Assembly: GCA_910577735.1 (NCBI GenBank)
Contig: CAJTOO010000001.1
Location: 3,782-67,781 of the forward strand
Reading direction: 5' to 3'
DNA length: 64,000 bases
DNA from: an uncultured Lachnospiraceae bacterium
Lineage (GTDB): Bacteria > Bacillota > Clostridia > Lachnospirales > Lachnospiraceae
In this document: positions 50,766 through 59,221 of the stretch, piece by piece
Position numbering within the stretch: the first letter of the stretch is position 1
Layout: every line of letters starts with the position of its first letter
Program-made: the position numbers and the translations under genes
The notes under the pieces: generated by a model
The model's database searches: none
What the model saw: the letters and a program-made list of their open reading frames with translations, nothing else
Told to the model about the DNA's origin: nothing

Positions 50766-50793
50766 ATATTATACCGCTACAGCGGTATAATAT
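50766..50793. promoter_or_regulatory. 28-bp inverted-repeat operator across the HipBA promoter
   Basis: ATATTATACCGCT (50766-50778), AC, AGCGGTATAATAT (50781-50793): perfect 13-bp arms. On the - strand the downstream arm contains the -10 TATAAT, with TTGCAT 18 bp upstream as -35, so a bound dimer would block the polymerase. Confidence 0.8.
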
Positions 50794-50827
50794 GCAAGAA
50801 GCACTTAGCCTCTTGTGAAAGATGTTT

Positions 50828-50863
50828 AAAAAAATACCCCTGATGGACCTGCATCCATCAGGG
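50828..50863 (-). terminator. Terminator of the GH42 operon, also right border of the HipBA islet
   Basis: CCCTGATGG (50838-50846) and CCATCAGGG (50855-50863) form a perfect 9-bp stem followed on the - strand by GTATTTTTTT. Its first 25 bp on the + strand (50832-50856) are repeated exactly at 49065-49089. Confidence 0.88.
50832..50856. repeat. 25-bp direct repeat, right copy (within the intact terminator)
   Basis: Exact copy of 49065-49089, 1767 bp apart. Contains the loop and one arm of the GH42 terminator. Confidence 0.85.
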
Positions 50864-50907
50864 ATCTGTATACTTTACTGCTTATGATTACCGCTCTGCA
50901 ATATAAA

Positions 50908-52917
50908 TCACTTCTCTTTCAGCACCGCCACCTCATACGCCGCAAGGAACACAGTATTTTCCACGGCGTCACCGCTTATCATCTCCGTATACTCTCCTTC
51001 CACCGGAACGGTCACGGAATAATCGTTATGATTCATGATAAACAGCGCATCGTTTGTTCCATCCGTTGCCTGAACACATTCCACACCCTCGATGGCATAC
51101 AGGCCGGTGGTGATTTCTGCTTTACTGCAAAGATATTTCATCAACTGCTCCATGGCCTTTTCGTCCAGGTCGCAGCCCAGATAATACACCTGTCCGTCTC
51201 CATAGGCATTCACAGTCATACAAGGCGTGCCTGCGTAGAAATCCCCAATATAATTTCCCAGTGCCTTTGCCGTGACAGGCGTGATAATATCGCACCAGAG
51301 CTTTGCTGTGCCTGTGCCAAACACACCGGAGACCTTTGTCTCCTTTTCCAAAAGCGGATCAAAATCATGGATTTCAATGCCTGTAAGCTTCGCAAAGTCT
51401 CCCGGAATCGTCTCTGTCAGGAAGGTATTTTCCATGGTCTTAACGCCGCTTCTGAAAGAAATGAGTAAATTGCCGCCGCTTTTCGCATACGCTTCCAGAT
51501 TCTTCTTCTGCTGTCCGTCCACCATCAAAAGCGCAGGCGCAAGCACCAGTTTGTAGGCAGACAGATCTTCTTCCGGCGCTGCAAATTCCACCGATATGCC
51601 CATACGGTAAAATGCCCTGTAATAATCAAGCAACAGAGAATCGTAATGAAATCCTTCCACATGTTTATGTATCTCATGGCTCCACTCACTGTCAAAAGAT
51701 TTCAGGATGGCCACTTTCGCTTTCGGCTGCAGTGCTCCGTAAGTCTTACTCAGTTTCTTCATTTCAGCGCCCACTCTGGCAATCTCGTCAAATCTCCGGT
51801 TTGTCTTACCATCGTGCCCTAAAATGCCGTGCCAATACTCCTCTGTACCAAACGGGCATGCCCGCCATCTGAAATACACCACCGTATCCGAACCGTTTGC
51901 CACTGCCTGGTAGGTCCACAATCTGAGTTTGCCCGGTGTAGGTGTGGGACCCATCTTGCTCCAGCCGCAGGGACCGCTTTGCTGTTCCATCACCCAGAAG
52001 GGCTGATGCTTATAACTCCTGAGCAGTGCATGGTCTCTGGACACAGTCTCATCCTTCGCCTTGCCCCACTGGAACTCGATGTAATTATCCCAGGTCACAA
52101 AGTCAAGTGTCTTAGCCATCTTAAAGTAATCAATGCCGGTACCGGAATTGACTGCCGCATCCAGCATATTGGTGGTGATGGGTTTATCGCTGTATCTTCG
52201 TATGATATCAACCTGCTCATTCATAAAACTGATGACGGATTCACTGCAGAATCTGTCATAATCCAAAAGCAGACTGGGATTCTGTCCCTGTGTGTCATGA
52301 CAACAGTCATAGCAGGCTCCCGCCCGTGGGATAATGACTTCATCAAAGCTGTTGTAGGTCTGGCTCCAGAAAACTGTTCCATAAACCTTATTCAATTTCT
52401 CAATGGTCTCATATTTCGCTTCCAGATACTTCCTGAACTTCTGCTCGCACTTATCACAGTAACACCGCACGGTGTCGGCCCATCCAAGCTCATTATCAAT
52501 CTGCCAGCCCTCCACTGCCGGATGTCCGGCATATCTTGCCGCAATCAGATCCGTCAGTTTCCTGACCTTTTCCCGGTATATATCACTGTTGAAGCAATAA
52601 TGTTTTCTGGTTCCGAATATCTTACTGTTGCCATGGATGTCTGCCTGGTATATGGCATCTCCATATTTATCGGTCATCCACTTTGGCGGTGTCGCCGAGG
52701 GCGTTCCGAATACAACTTTCATATCGTTGTTGTTCATAAAATCCAGTATCTCATCCATCCATTCAAAATGATAGATATCTTCCTCGGACTCATACAGGCT
52801 CCAGTCAAACTCCCCGATGCGCACCACCTCAATCCCTGCCCGGTGCATCAGATCAAGGTCTGTCTGCCAGCGTTCCTTCTCCCAGTGTTCCGGATAATAA
52901 TCCACACCCAGTCTCAT
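50908..52917 (-). CDS. GH42 beta-galactosidase
   Basis: 669 aa. Starts MRLGVDYYPEHWEKERWQTD and contains the GH42 acid/base Glu in GWQIDNELGWADT (~141) and nucleophile Glu in FWVMEQQSGPCGW (~310). CRCYCDKCEQKF-like Cys residues (CYCDKCEQKF near 152) and CYDCCHD suggest the family's zinc site. Trimerisation-type domain (~390-590) and C-terminal beta domain follow. Cytoplasmic; releases galactose from beta-galactosides. Last gene of the mglBAC-GH3-GH42 operon. Confidence 0.93.
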   Translation of the reverse strand: MRLGVDYYPEHWEKERWQTDLDLMHRAGIEVVRIGEFDWSLYESEEDIYHFEWMDEILDFMNNNDMKVVFGTPSATPPKWMTDKYGDAIYQADIHGNSKIFGTRKHYCFNSDIYREKVRKLTDLIAARYAGHPAVEGWQIDNELGWADTVRCYCDKCEQKFRKYLEAKYETIEKLNKVYGTVFWSQTYNSFDEVIIPRAGACYDCCHDTQGQNPSLLLDYDRFCSESVISFMNEQVDIIRRYSDKPITTNMLDAAVNSGTGIDYFKMAKTLDFVTWDNYIEFQWGKAKDETVSRDHALLRSYKHQPFWVMEQQSGPCGWSKMGPTPTPGKLRLWTYQAVANGSDTVVYFRWRACPFGTEEYWHGILGHDGKTNRRFDEIARVGAEMKKLSKTYGALQPKAKVAILKSFDSEWSHEIHKHVEGFHYDSLLLDYYRAFYRMGISVEFAAPEEDLSAYKLVLAPALLMVDGQQKKNLEAYAKSGGNLLISFRSGVKTMENTFLTETIPGDFAKLTGIEIHDFDPLLEKETKVSGVFGTGTAKLWCDIITPVTAKALGNYIGDFYAGTPCMTVNAYGDGQVYYLGCDLDEKAMEQLMKYLCSKAEITTGLYAIEGVECVQATDGTNDALFIMNHNDYSVTVPVEGEYTEMISGDAVENTVFLAAYEVAVLKEK

Positions 52918-52969
52918 CTGCCGTCCTCCTTTCCTGCCTGTTATTTTTTCCTGATTGTTTCTTTCACGC

Positions 52970-55039
52970 TTAGAAAGTAAACTCTACTTTCTGTAATGCC
53001 TCTTTCGCACTGCAATTGCCCACATAAGCTATGTACTGAATATCTTCTGTGACAAACGCATCTTTATCTTCATCAAAGTACGCCATATCCTTCTTGGAAA
53101 CACTTAAGGACACCTTGGTTTCCTCACCGGGCGCAAGTTCCACGCGGGCAAAATCTTTTAACACTTTCACCGGCCTGTCAACCTTACTTCCCTCACATCC
53201 CACATAGAGCTGTACCACTTCTGCTCCTGCCATGCTGCCTGTGTTCTTCAAAGAAATACTGATCTTAGCCGTATCGGCAAAGACTTCTGCCTCCGGCCTG
53301 CCAAAAGCAAATTCTGTGTAAGAAAGCCCATAGCCAAACGGATAAAGAACTTTCTTTCCTTCTTTTTCCATCTTGCAATAGCCATGATAATATTCATAGG
53401 TAATCTCTTCACAGTCCGGATCAAAGTAAGGATAATCTTCCTCGCTGTAAGCCACGGTATAAGGAAGCTTACCGCTTGGACATACATCGCCGAATAAGAT
53501 ATCTGCCAGGGCATTGCCCCCTTCCATACCGCTGTAGAAAGAGAAGATGACTGCCGGAATATCTTTTTCCCACTCATCAATCAGAATCGCACTGCTGCCC
53601 ACAATAGACACCACAGTATTCTTACAGATACCCTTCACGCCTTCTATCAGGTCGATATCTCTCTGATGCAGACGCATGGATACACGGTCACCGCCCATCT
53701 CTGCGATATCGCTTCTGTCTGCAAGGAACTCACCCTCATCACTGTGTATATATCCTGCCACGATCACTACCGCATCCGCATCAGCCGCCAGTTTCTTCGC
53801 CTTTTCAATGTCTTTGCCATCGCTGTAGAGAATCTGTGCCCTGGGCATTTTCTTCATCAGCCCCTTGAACGGTGTTACCGTGTAATATGGATGTACCTTA
53901 CTGGAACCATGGTCACCAATATTCTCTATATCGCCAAGCACGCCAAGCACCACTATCTTCTCTGTCTTTGCTTTATCGAAAGGAAGAATCCCGCCTTCAT
54001 TCTTTAAAAGCACCATGGATTCCTGCGCCGCCCGTTTTGCCACCTGCACATGCCTGTCGCAGGCAAGAATGTCTTCACCGTACTCCTGGGGATCCTTTCT
54101 TGTCTCATAGTAGTATATGGTCCGTAAAATATATCCTACTGCCTCGTCTAAGTCTGCCATCTCAAGCTGCCCATCTGCAAGCGCTTTGGGAATATCTTCT
54201 ATGTAACGGCAAAAGCATGGCATTTCAATGTTCATCCCGCCCTTTACGCCTTTGACGCCATCCTTCACTGCCCACAGGAAATCCGATAAGGTAAAGCCCT
54301 CAAACCCCCATTTATCCCGCAGGATATCCCGAAGCAGAAAGCCGCTTTCCGATGCCTGTTCACCCAGCACCTTATTGTAAGCCCCCATCACACTGGCTGC
54401 CCCTTCTTCGATACAGCGTTTAAAGTGAGGTAGGAACACCTCATGCAGCGCCCGCCTGGAAATCTGCACATCTGCCTTGAAACGGGCATTCTCAATACTG
54501 TTTAATGCAAAGTGCTTGATACATGCCATGACATTCTGACTCTGCACGCCTCTTGTCAGCGCCGCGCCCATCTCGCCCAGATGATACTGATCCTCCCCAT
54601 AGCACTCCTGGGCACGTCCCCATCTGGGATTCCTGGGCAGGTTGATGCACACACCGCCAAAGTAGTTGCCGCCCACAGCCCGCACTTCTGCTCCAATCAC
54701 TTTACCGATTTCTTCTTCCAGTTCCCGGTCAAACGTGGCACCTCTTGCCATAGATACCGGGAAGCAGGTCGCCGAACCTGCCACCACGCCTCTGGGCCCG
54801 TCCACGAAACGCACATTGGGCACGCCCAGCCTTTCCACTGCCATGGTGGGATAGGGCTTGACATTATAGTGCTCGATTACGAACAGGTCATCCATCAGTT
54901 TCTCCTCTGTCACCTGTCCTGACATAATGCCAATCTTCTCCTCAGTTGTCAGCTGTGGAATCAACTCTTCCACAAACGCCCTGATCACCTCTTTGCTGCA
55001 ATTTTCCGTCAGTTTTGTGTTCCTTACCGCTTCTCTCAT
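52970..55039 (-). CDS. GH3 beta-glucosidase-type glycosidase
   Basis: 689 aa. N-terminal TIM barrel with FVDGPRGV, NLPRNPRWGR, IKHFALNS and nucleophile Asp in GFTLSDFLWAV (~253; Phe replaces the usual Trp of SDW), then an alpha/beta sandwich (GDIENIGDHGSSKV, GMEGGNALADILFGD) and a C-terminal Fn3-like domain (AGAEVVQLYVG). No signal peptide, so it acts inside the cell on imported beta-glycosides. Co-transcribed with the transporter, 45 bp after mglC. Confidence 0.92.
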   Translation of the reverse strand: MREAVRNTKLTENCSKEVIRAFVEELIPQLTTEEKIGIMSGQVTEEKLMDDLFVIEHYNVKPYPTMAVERLGVPNVRFVDGPRGVVAGSATCFPVSMARGATFDRELEEEIGKVIGAEVRAVGGNYFGGVCINLPRNPRWGRAQECYGEDQYHLGEMGAALTRGVQSQNVMACIKHFALNSIENARFKADVQISRRALHEVFLPHFKRCIEEGAASVMGAYNKVLGEQASESGFLLRDILRDKWGFEGFTLSDFLWAVKDGVKGVKGGMNIEMPCFCRYIEDIPKALADGQLEMADLDEAVGYILRTIYYYETRKDPQEYGEDILACDRHVQVAKRAAQESMVLLKNEGGILPFDKAKTEKIVVLGVLGDIENIGDHGSSKVHPYYTVTPFKGLMKKMPRAQILYSDGKDIEKAKKLAADADAVVIVAGYIHSDEGEFLADRSDIAEMGGDRVSMRLHQRDIDLIEGVKGICKNTVVSIVGSSAILIDEWEKDIPAVIFSFYSGMEGGNALADILFGDVCPSGKLPYTVAYSEEDYPYFDPDCEEITYEYYHGYCKMEKEGKKVLYPFGYGLSYTEFAFGRPEAEVFADTAKISISLKNTGSMAGAEVVQLYVGCEGSKVDRPVKVLKDFARVELAPGEETKVSLSVSKKDMAYFDEDKDAFVTEDIQYIAYVGNCSAKEALQKVEFTF

Positions 55040-55084
55040 AGCTGCTCTCCTTTTTTAATATTTTTATTCTTTTCTTACCTTTTG

Positions 55085-56119
55085 TTATTTTCTCTTCGCA
55101 TATTTTCTCATATCAATTACAACCGCCAGCAGGATGATCAGGCCCTTCACAATGAACTGCCAGTACATGTTGACACCCACAAAGGACAGTCCATAATTGA
55201 TGACCGTGAAAATCAATACACCAATCACGATACCGCCTACCGTACCAATACCGCCGGACATGGACACACCGCCCACCACACAGGAGGCTATGGCATCCAT
55301 CTCATACCCATTACCGGTGGTATTCGAGGCGCTTCCGATTCTTCCCACTTCCAGTACTGCCGCAAAGGCATACAAAATAGCTGCAAGAGCGTATATGGAT
55401 ATCTGGATTTTTACTACATTGACGCCGGATACCTGGGCCGCCTCCGGATTCCCGCCGATGGCATACATATACTTACCGAACTTTGTCTTATTCCACAGTA
55501 TCCACATGGCTGCAATCACGATAGCCGCAATGATGATCAGATAAGGAATCTGTATGGGCCCGATCTTGATGCTCTTAATACAGATATCTGTGATACGGTT
55601 CGTAATCCCGCCGATGGGTTGGGCGCCATAAGGTTCTCTGTCAAAATAAATGGAAGAAGCGCCATAGAGTACAAGCTGCATAGCCAGTGTCGCAATGATA
55701 GGCGGTACCTTTAAGACTGCCACACAGATACCGGAAAGCATGCCCAGTACCGCACAGATTACCACAACTACCAATAACGGAACAATAATCGGCAGCTCTG
55801 CCAGATTAGGATACATGCGGTATGCATAGCTTGCCGACTGCAGCATAGACGCGGAAATAACCGCTGCCAGACCAATCATCCGGCCTGTTGACAAGTCACA
55901 GCCTCTGATCATAAGCACCATGCCTGCTGCCAGTGCAATAATGATTCTTGTCGATGACTGTGCCAGAATATTTCTGAAATTGATAATGGATAAGAATCTG
56001 GGTTCGATGCAGATCACCACGACGATCAGCACCAAAAGCACCAGATAGATGATTTTTTCCATTAGAAAACTCTTTAAAGAAAACTGTTCACCCCCAAGGG
56101 CTTTTCTTATCTTTTCCAC
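55085..56119 (-). CDS. mglC: Galactoside/sugar ABC transporter permease
   Basis: 344 aa from a GTG at 56119 (GGGAGGG 6 bp upstream, 16 bp after the mglA stop); the frame to 56200 overlaps mglA. Eight or more membrane helices. The RbsC/MglC-type signature (AAGMVLMIRGCDLSTGRMIG; KFGKYMYAIGGNPEAAQVSG; GNGYEMDAIASCVVGGVSMSGG, last shown as MDAIASCVVGGVSMSGG) is clear. Forms the membrane channel with the MglA ATPase and the MglB binding protein. Confidence 0.95.
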   Translation of the reverse strand: MEKIRKALGGEQFSLKSFLMEKIIYLVLLVLIVVVICIEPRFLSIINFRNILAQSSTRIIIALAAGMVLMIRGCDLSTGRMIGLAAVISASMLQSASYAYRMYPNLAELPIIVPLLVVVVICAVLGMLSGICVAVLKVPPIIATLAMQLVLYGASSIYFDREPYGAQPIGGITNRITDICIKSIKIGPIQIPYLIIIAAIVIAAMWILWNKTKFGKYMYAIGGNPEAAQVSGVNVVKIQISIYALAAILYAFAAVLEVGRIGSASNTTGNGYEMDAIASCVVGGVSMSGGIGTVGGIVIGVLIFTVINYGLSFVGVNMYWQFIVKGLIILLAVVIDMRKYAKRK

Positions 56120-56135
56120 TCTTATACCCTCCCAC

Positions 56136-57626
56136 TTATATGTACTTTGCAGATGCTTCCATAATCTCGAACTGGGTCGCTTCCTTTGCATTAAAAACAC
56201 CTGACTGTTTTCCGTTACTCATGACCATAATCCTGTCACATACCCCAAAGAGCTCCGGCATTTCCGAACTGACTACGATAATGCTCTTCCCATCCTCCAC
56301 CAGTTTATTCATCAACTGATAGATCTCATATTTGGCTCCCACATCAATGCCTCGTGTAGGTTCATCCAAAAGCAGAATCTCCGGGTCTGTCAGAAGCCAA
56401 CGCCCCAAAATAACCTTCTGCTGGTTTCCTCCTGACAGATTCCCGATCTTGGTACTGTCGGAAGGTGTCTTTACCCGGATTTTCTGAATCGTCTCCTCCA
56501 CATTCTTTTTAATCTTCTTATCATTTAACAAACCGTTTTTCTTATAAATATCAAGGTTTGCGATTATCGTGTTAAAGGAAACACTCAGATCCTGGAAAAT
56601 GCCGTCTTTACGCCGTTCTTCCGTCAGCATGGCAAACCCGTTTTTCATAGCTTCCCTGGGCACACTGTTCTTTATTTCCCGGCCCTTATAATAAATTTTT
56701 CCGGTGCCCTTTTGCCGTATGCCAAACAGCGTTTCCAGTACTTCCGTCCTGCCTGCCCCTACCAGTCCCGCAATGCCAAGTATTTCGCCTTTTCTTAATT
56801 CAAAGCTGACATCCTCGAAGGCCGGCGTTACTGTGGACAGATTTTCCACCTTGAGCACTACTTCCCCAGGCGTCACATTTCTCTGGGGATATCTCTCTTT
56901 CAGTTCACGTCCTACCATCATCTGAATCAAAAGATCCGTACTCAGCTCCTCCTTGGGCTTTGTTGCCACCCACTTCCCGTCCCGCATGACGGTAACTTCA
57001 TCGGATATCTTTAAGATTTCTTCCATCTTGTGGGAAATATAGATAATGCTGACACCATTTCCCTTTAATTTATCTATAATCTTAAAAAGATGCTCCACCT
57101 CATTCTCCGTCAGTGATGAAGTCGGTTCATCCATAACGATCACCTTCGCATCATAAGACACTGCCTTCGCAATCTCAATCATCTGTCTCTGCGCCACCTG
57201 CAGATTCCCTGTCTTCACCGACGGATTGACACCGATCTCAAACTCATCGAATATTTTCTTCGTTTCTTCATACATTTTCTGGTGGTCTACCAACCCTTTT
57301 TTCATAGGGAACCTTCCCAGCCAGACATTTTCCATCACACTGCGGTCAAGCACCTGGTTCAGTTCCTGATGCACCATGGAAATATGATTTCTAAGCGCCT
57401 CCGCAGGGCCGCTGAAATTTACTTTCTTGTCATCCAGAATAATTTCTCCCTTGTCCAAACCATAGATGCCGAAGAGGCATTTCATCAGGGTCGATTTGCC
57501 CGCACCATTTTCTCCCATCAGGGAATGAACAGTGGCCGGCCTGACCTTTAAGGTCACATCATCCAATGCTCTGACTCCTGGAAATTCTTTTGTGATATTT
57601 TTCATCTCAAGAATATATTCACTCAC
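56136..57626 (-). CDS. mglA: Sugar ABC transporter double ATPase
   Basis: 496 aa from a GTG at 57626; the upstream TTG at 57659 adds 11 residues and has no better RBS. Two ABC domains: Walker A GENGAGKST and Walker B VIVMDEPTSSL in the first; degenerate P-loop GLVGAGRTEV, signature NLSGGNQQKV and Walker B ILLLDEPTRGID in the second. This is the MglA/RbsA layout. The first domain has the usual weak signature (LQVAQRQM). Powers import of galactose or methyl-galactosides. Confidence 0.95.
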   Translation of the reverse strand: MSEYILEMKNITKEFPGVRALDDVTLKVRPATVHSLMGENGAGKSTLMKCLFGIYGLDKGEIILDDKKVNFSGPAEALRNHISMVHQELNQVLDRSVMENVWLGRFPMKKGLVDHQKMYEETKKIFDEFEIGVNPSVKTGNLQVAQRQMIEIAKAVSYDAKVIVMDEPTSSLTENEVEHLFKIIDKLKGNGVSIIYISHKMEEILKISDEVTVMRDGKWVATKPKEELSTDLLIQMMVGRELKERYPQRNVTPGEVVLKVENLSTVTPAFEDVSFELRKGEILGIAGLVGAGRTEVLETLFGIRQKGTGKIYYKGREIKNSVPREAMKNGFAMLTEERRKDGIFQDLSVSFNTIIANLDIYKKNGLLNDKKIKKNVEETIQKIRVKTPSDSTKIGNLSGGNQQKVILGRWLLTDPEILLLDEPTRGIDVGAKYEIYQLMNKLVEDGKSIIVVSSEMPELFGVCDRIMVMSNGKQSGVFNAKEATQFEIMEASAKYI

Positions 57627-57691
57627 ACCATCCGTTTCCTTTCTTCCATCCTTAGTCAAACGGAAATATCAACGTCCGCAATCATATAAAT

Positions 57692-57738
57692 TGCCCCAAA
57701 AACCGCCTCCCGACAGGAATACTCAGGCTTTCGGGGCA
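57692..57738 (-). promoter_or_regulatory. Stem-loop between mglB and mglA
   Basis: TGCCCC (57692-57697) pairs with GGGGCA (57733-57738) around a partly structured 35-nt interior. There is no T-tract, so it is more likely an mRNA-stability or processing element that keeps the binding protein in excess. Confidence 0.4.
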
Positions 57739-57753
57739 TACATGATGATACTT

Positions 57754-58905
57754 TTATTCGGTATAGTTAGCCGCTGCTACATCCACATTTTCTGCTGTGA
57801 TCGCTGCGTAGGGAACACGTACTGCCTTGGATCCATCGGTATCAAATTCAAAATCCAGACCGTCCAGAGGATCCTTGCCCTGGGATACGTTATGTGCGAT
57901 AGCCACAATCACCTTACCCTGTGTAGACGCATCCTGTAAAACGGAGCCAATCACTTCTCCACTCTCAATCTTCTCCAACATTTCAGGCAGTGCATCGATT
58001 CCGATGATCGGAATATACTGTTCGCTGTCTGCTCCTTCCAGATTAAACCCTGCCGCCTCCACAGACTGCAGTACGCCAAGTGCCATGGCGTCGTTTGCAC
58101 AGACAACTATCTCAATCTCGTCACCGTATTTGGAAACCCACGCATCCATCTTCTCTTTTGCTTTGGCGGTATCCCACATGCCGGTATCTCTTTCCAGCAC
58201 TTCAATCTCAATTCCTGCATCGGTGATGGTGGACTCTACATAATCAGCTCTGGGCTGACTTGCCGTATGTCCCGGATCTCCCATGACGTTGATCATCTGC
58301 AGTTTGCCATCTCCATTTTTATCCATCTCCGGATGAGCTTCCCAGTAATCAATGATCATCTGTCCCTGGATTGCCGCACCATAATCTCCGCCGGTTGAAG
58401 TTACCTGATATAAGTTATCGTAAGAACCTACTACTTCTTTGTCCGTAATCTCTTTATTAAAGAAGATAATCGGTACATTTCCTGCATCCTGACATTTCTG
58501 GATAATAGCCGGCGCTGCCGTGATATCCACTACAGATACACAGATAGCTGCTGCACCTTTGGCAAGGGCTGTATCAATCTGGTTAAGCTGTGTCGCCTGA
58601 TCCATCTGTCCGTCATCCACATTCACCTGGAAAACCCCGTCACTGGCTCCTGTAATCGCTTTTGCAATATAGGAGTTGAAATTATCTGTGGAAGAATAGA
58701 TGCCTGCTCCCAAGATTGGCAGCTCACCGTTATCCGCAGGCGCCTCCTCCGGCTGTGCTGCTTCCTCCTGTGCCGGTGCCTGTTCGGGCGCCGCTTCCGT
58801 TGTCTCCTGCGGTTGGCTCTCCTGTGCCGGTTCACTTCCGCATCCTGCCAGTAAAGAAGCTGTCATGGCTGCAGTTAACATTACACTGATTAGTTTTTTT
58901 CTCAT
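57754..58905 (-). CDS. mglB: Galactose/methyl-galactoside-binding lipoprotein
   Basis: 383 aa. Lipoprotein signal MRKKLISVMLTAAMTASLLAGC with lipobox LAGC, a Glu/Gln/Ala-rich linker, then a periplasmic-binding fold. DKNGDGKLQ matches the calcium loop of galactose-binding proteins, and VCANDAMALGVL and IPIIGIDALPEM are family signatures. First gene of the operon; delivers the sugar to MglC/MglA. The 238 bp upstream are AT-rich and hold a promoter region I cannot resolve. Confidence 0.94.
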   Translation of the reverse strand: MRKKLISVMLTAAMTASLLAGCGSEPAQESQPQETTEAAPEQAPAQEEAAQPEEAPADNGELPILGAGIYSSTDNFNSYIAKAITGASDGVFQVNVDDGQMDQATQLNQIDTALAKGAAAICVSVVDITAAPAIIQKCQDAGNVPIIFFNKEITDKEVVGSYDNLYQVTSTGGDYGAAIQGQMIIDYWEAHPEMDKNGDGKLQMINVMGDPGHTASQPRADYVESTITDAGIEIEVLERDTGMWDTAKAKEKMDAWVSKYGDEIEIVVCANDAMALGVLQSVEAAGFNLEGADSEQYIPIIGIDALPEMLEKIESGEVIGSVLQDASTQGKVIVAIAHNVSQGKDPLDGLDFEFDTDGSKAVRVPYAAITAENVDVAAANYTE

Positions 58906-59143
58906 GTTTGGTATCCTCCCTGTTTATTTTGTACACTTAATATATCATCAAGCTTTTTTTCTTCATACTTTCTATCTTTAGATTATGGGGGATAATTTTT
59001 AGAAATATGCGATTTGTATATTTTTTTCTTTGTATTTCTAAGTAATTTGGTGATTATTACAATTTTCATTCATTTTTATCTTACATAAACCCGCATAATA
59101 AACTTCGTCCTTGGCCAAAGCCTTGTCGAAACCTTTGATTATA

Positions 59144-59173
59144 ACAAAAACAGACATGTCTCCATGCCTGTTC
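59144..59173 (-). terminator. Terminator of the two-component/pseudo-ABC operon
   Basis: AACAGACATG (59149-59158) pairs with CATGCCTGTT (59163-59172) with one mismatch; on the - strand TTTTTGTT follows. It separates this operon from mglB. Confidence 0.8.
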
Positions 59174-59221
59174 GTCTTTATAACTCCTATTCATCATATC
59201 TGCGCTCTGCCATATGTTTGA

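Noticed and set aside
51829..52980. 383-codon + strand frame opposite GH42
   Set aside because: Antisense to a clear catalytic gene, no ribosome site, no recognisable domain.
57692..57738. Intrinsic terminator between mglB and mglA
   Set aside because: No T-tract on the - strand and the downstream genes need the same transcript; better as a stability or processing element.
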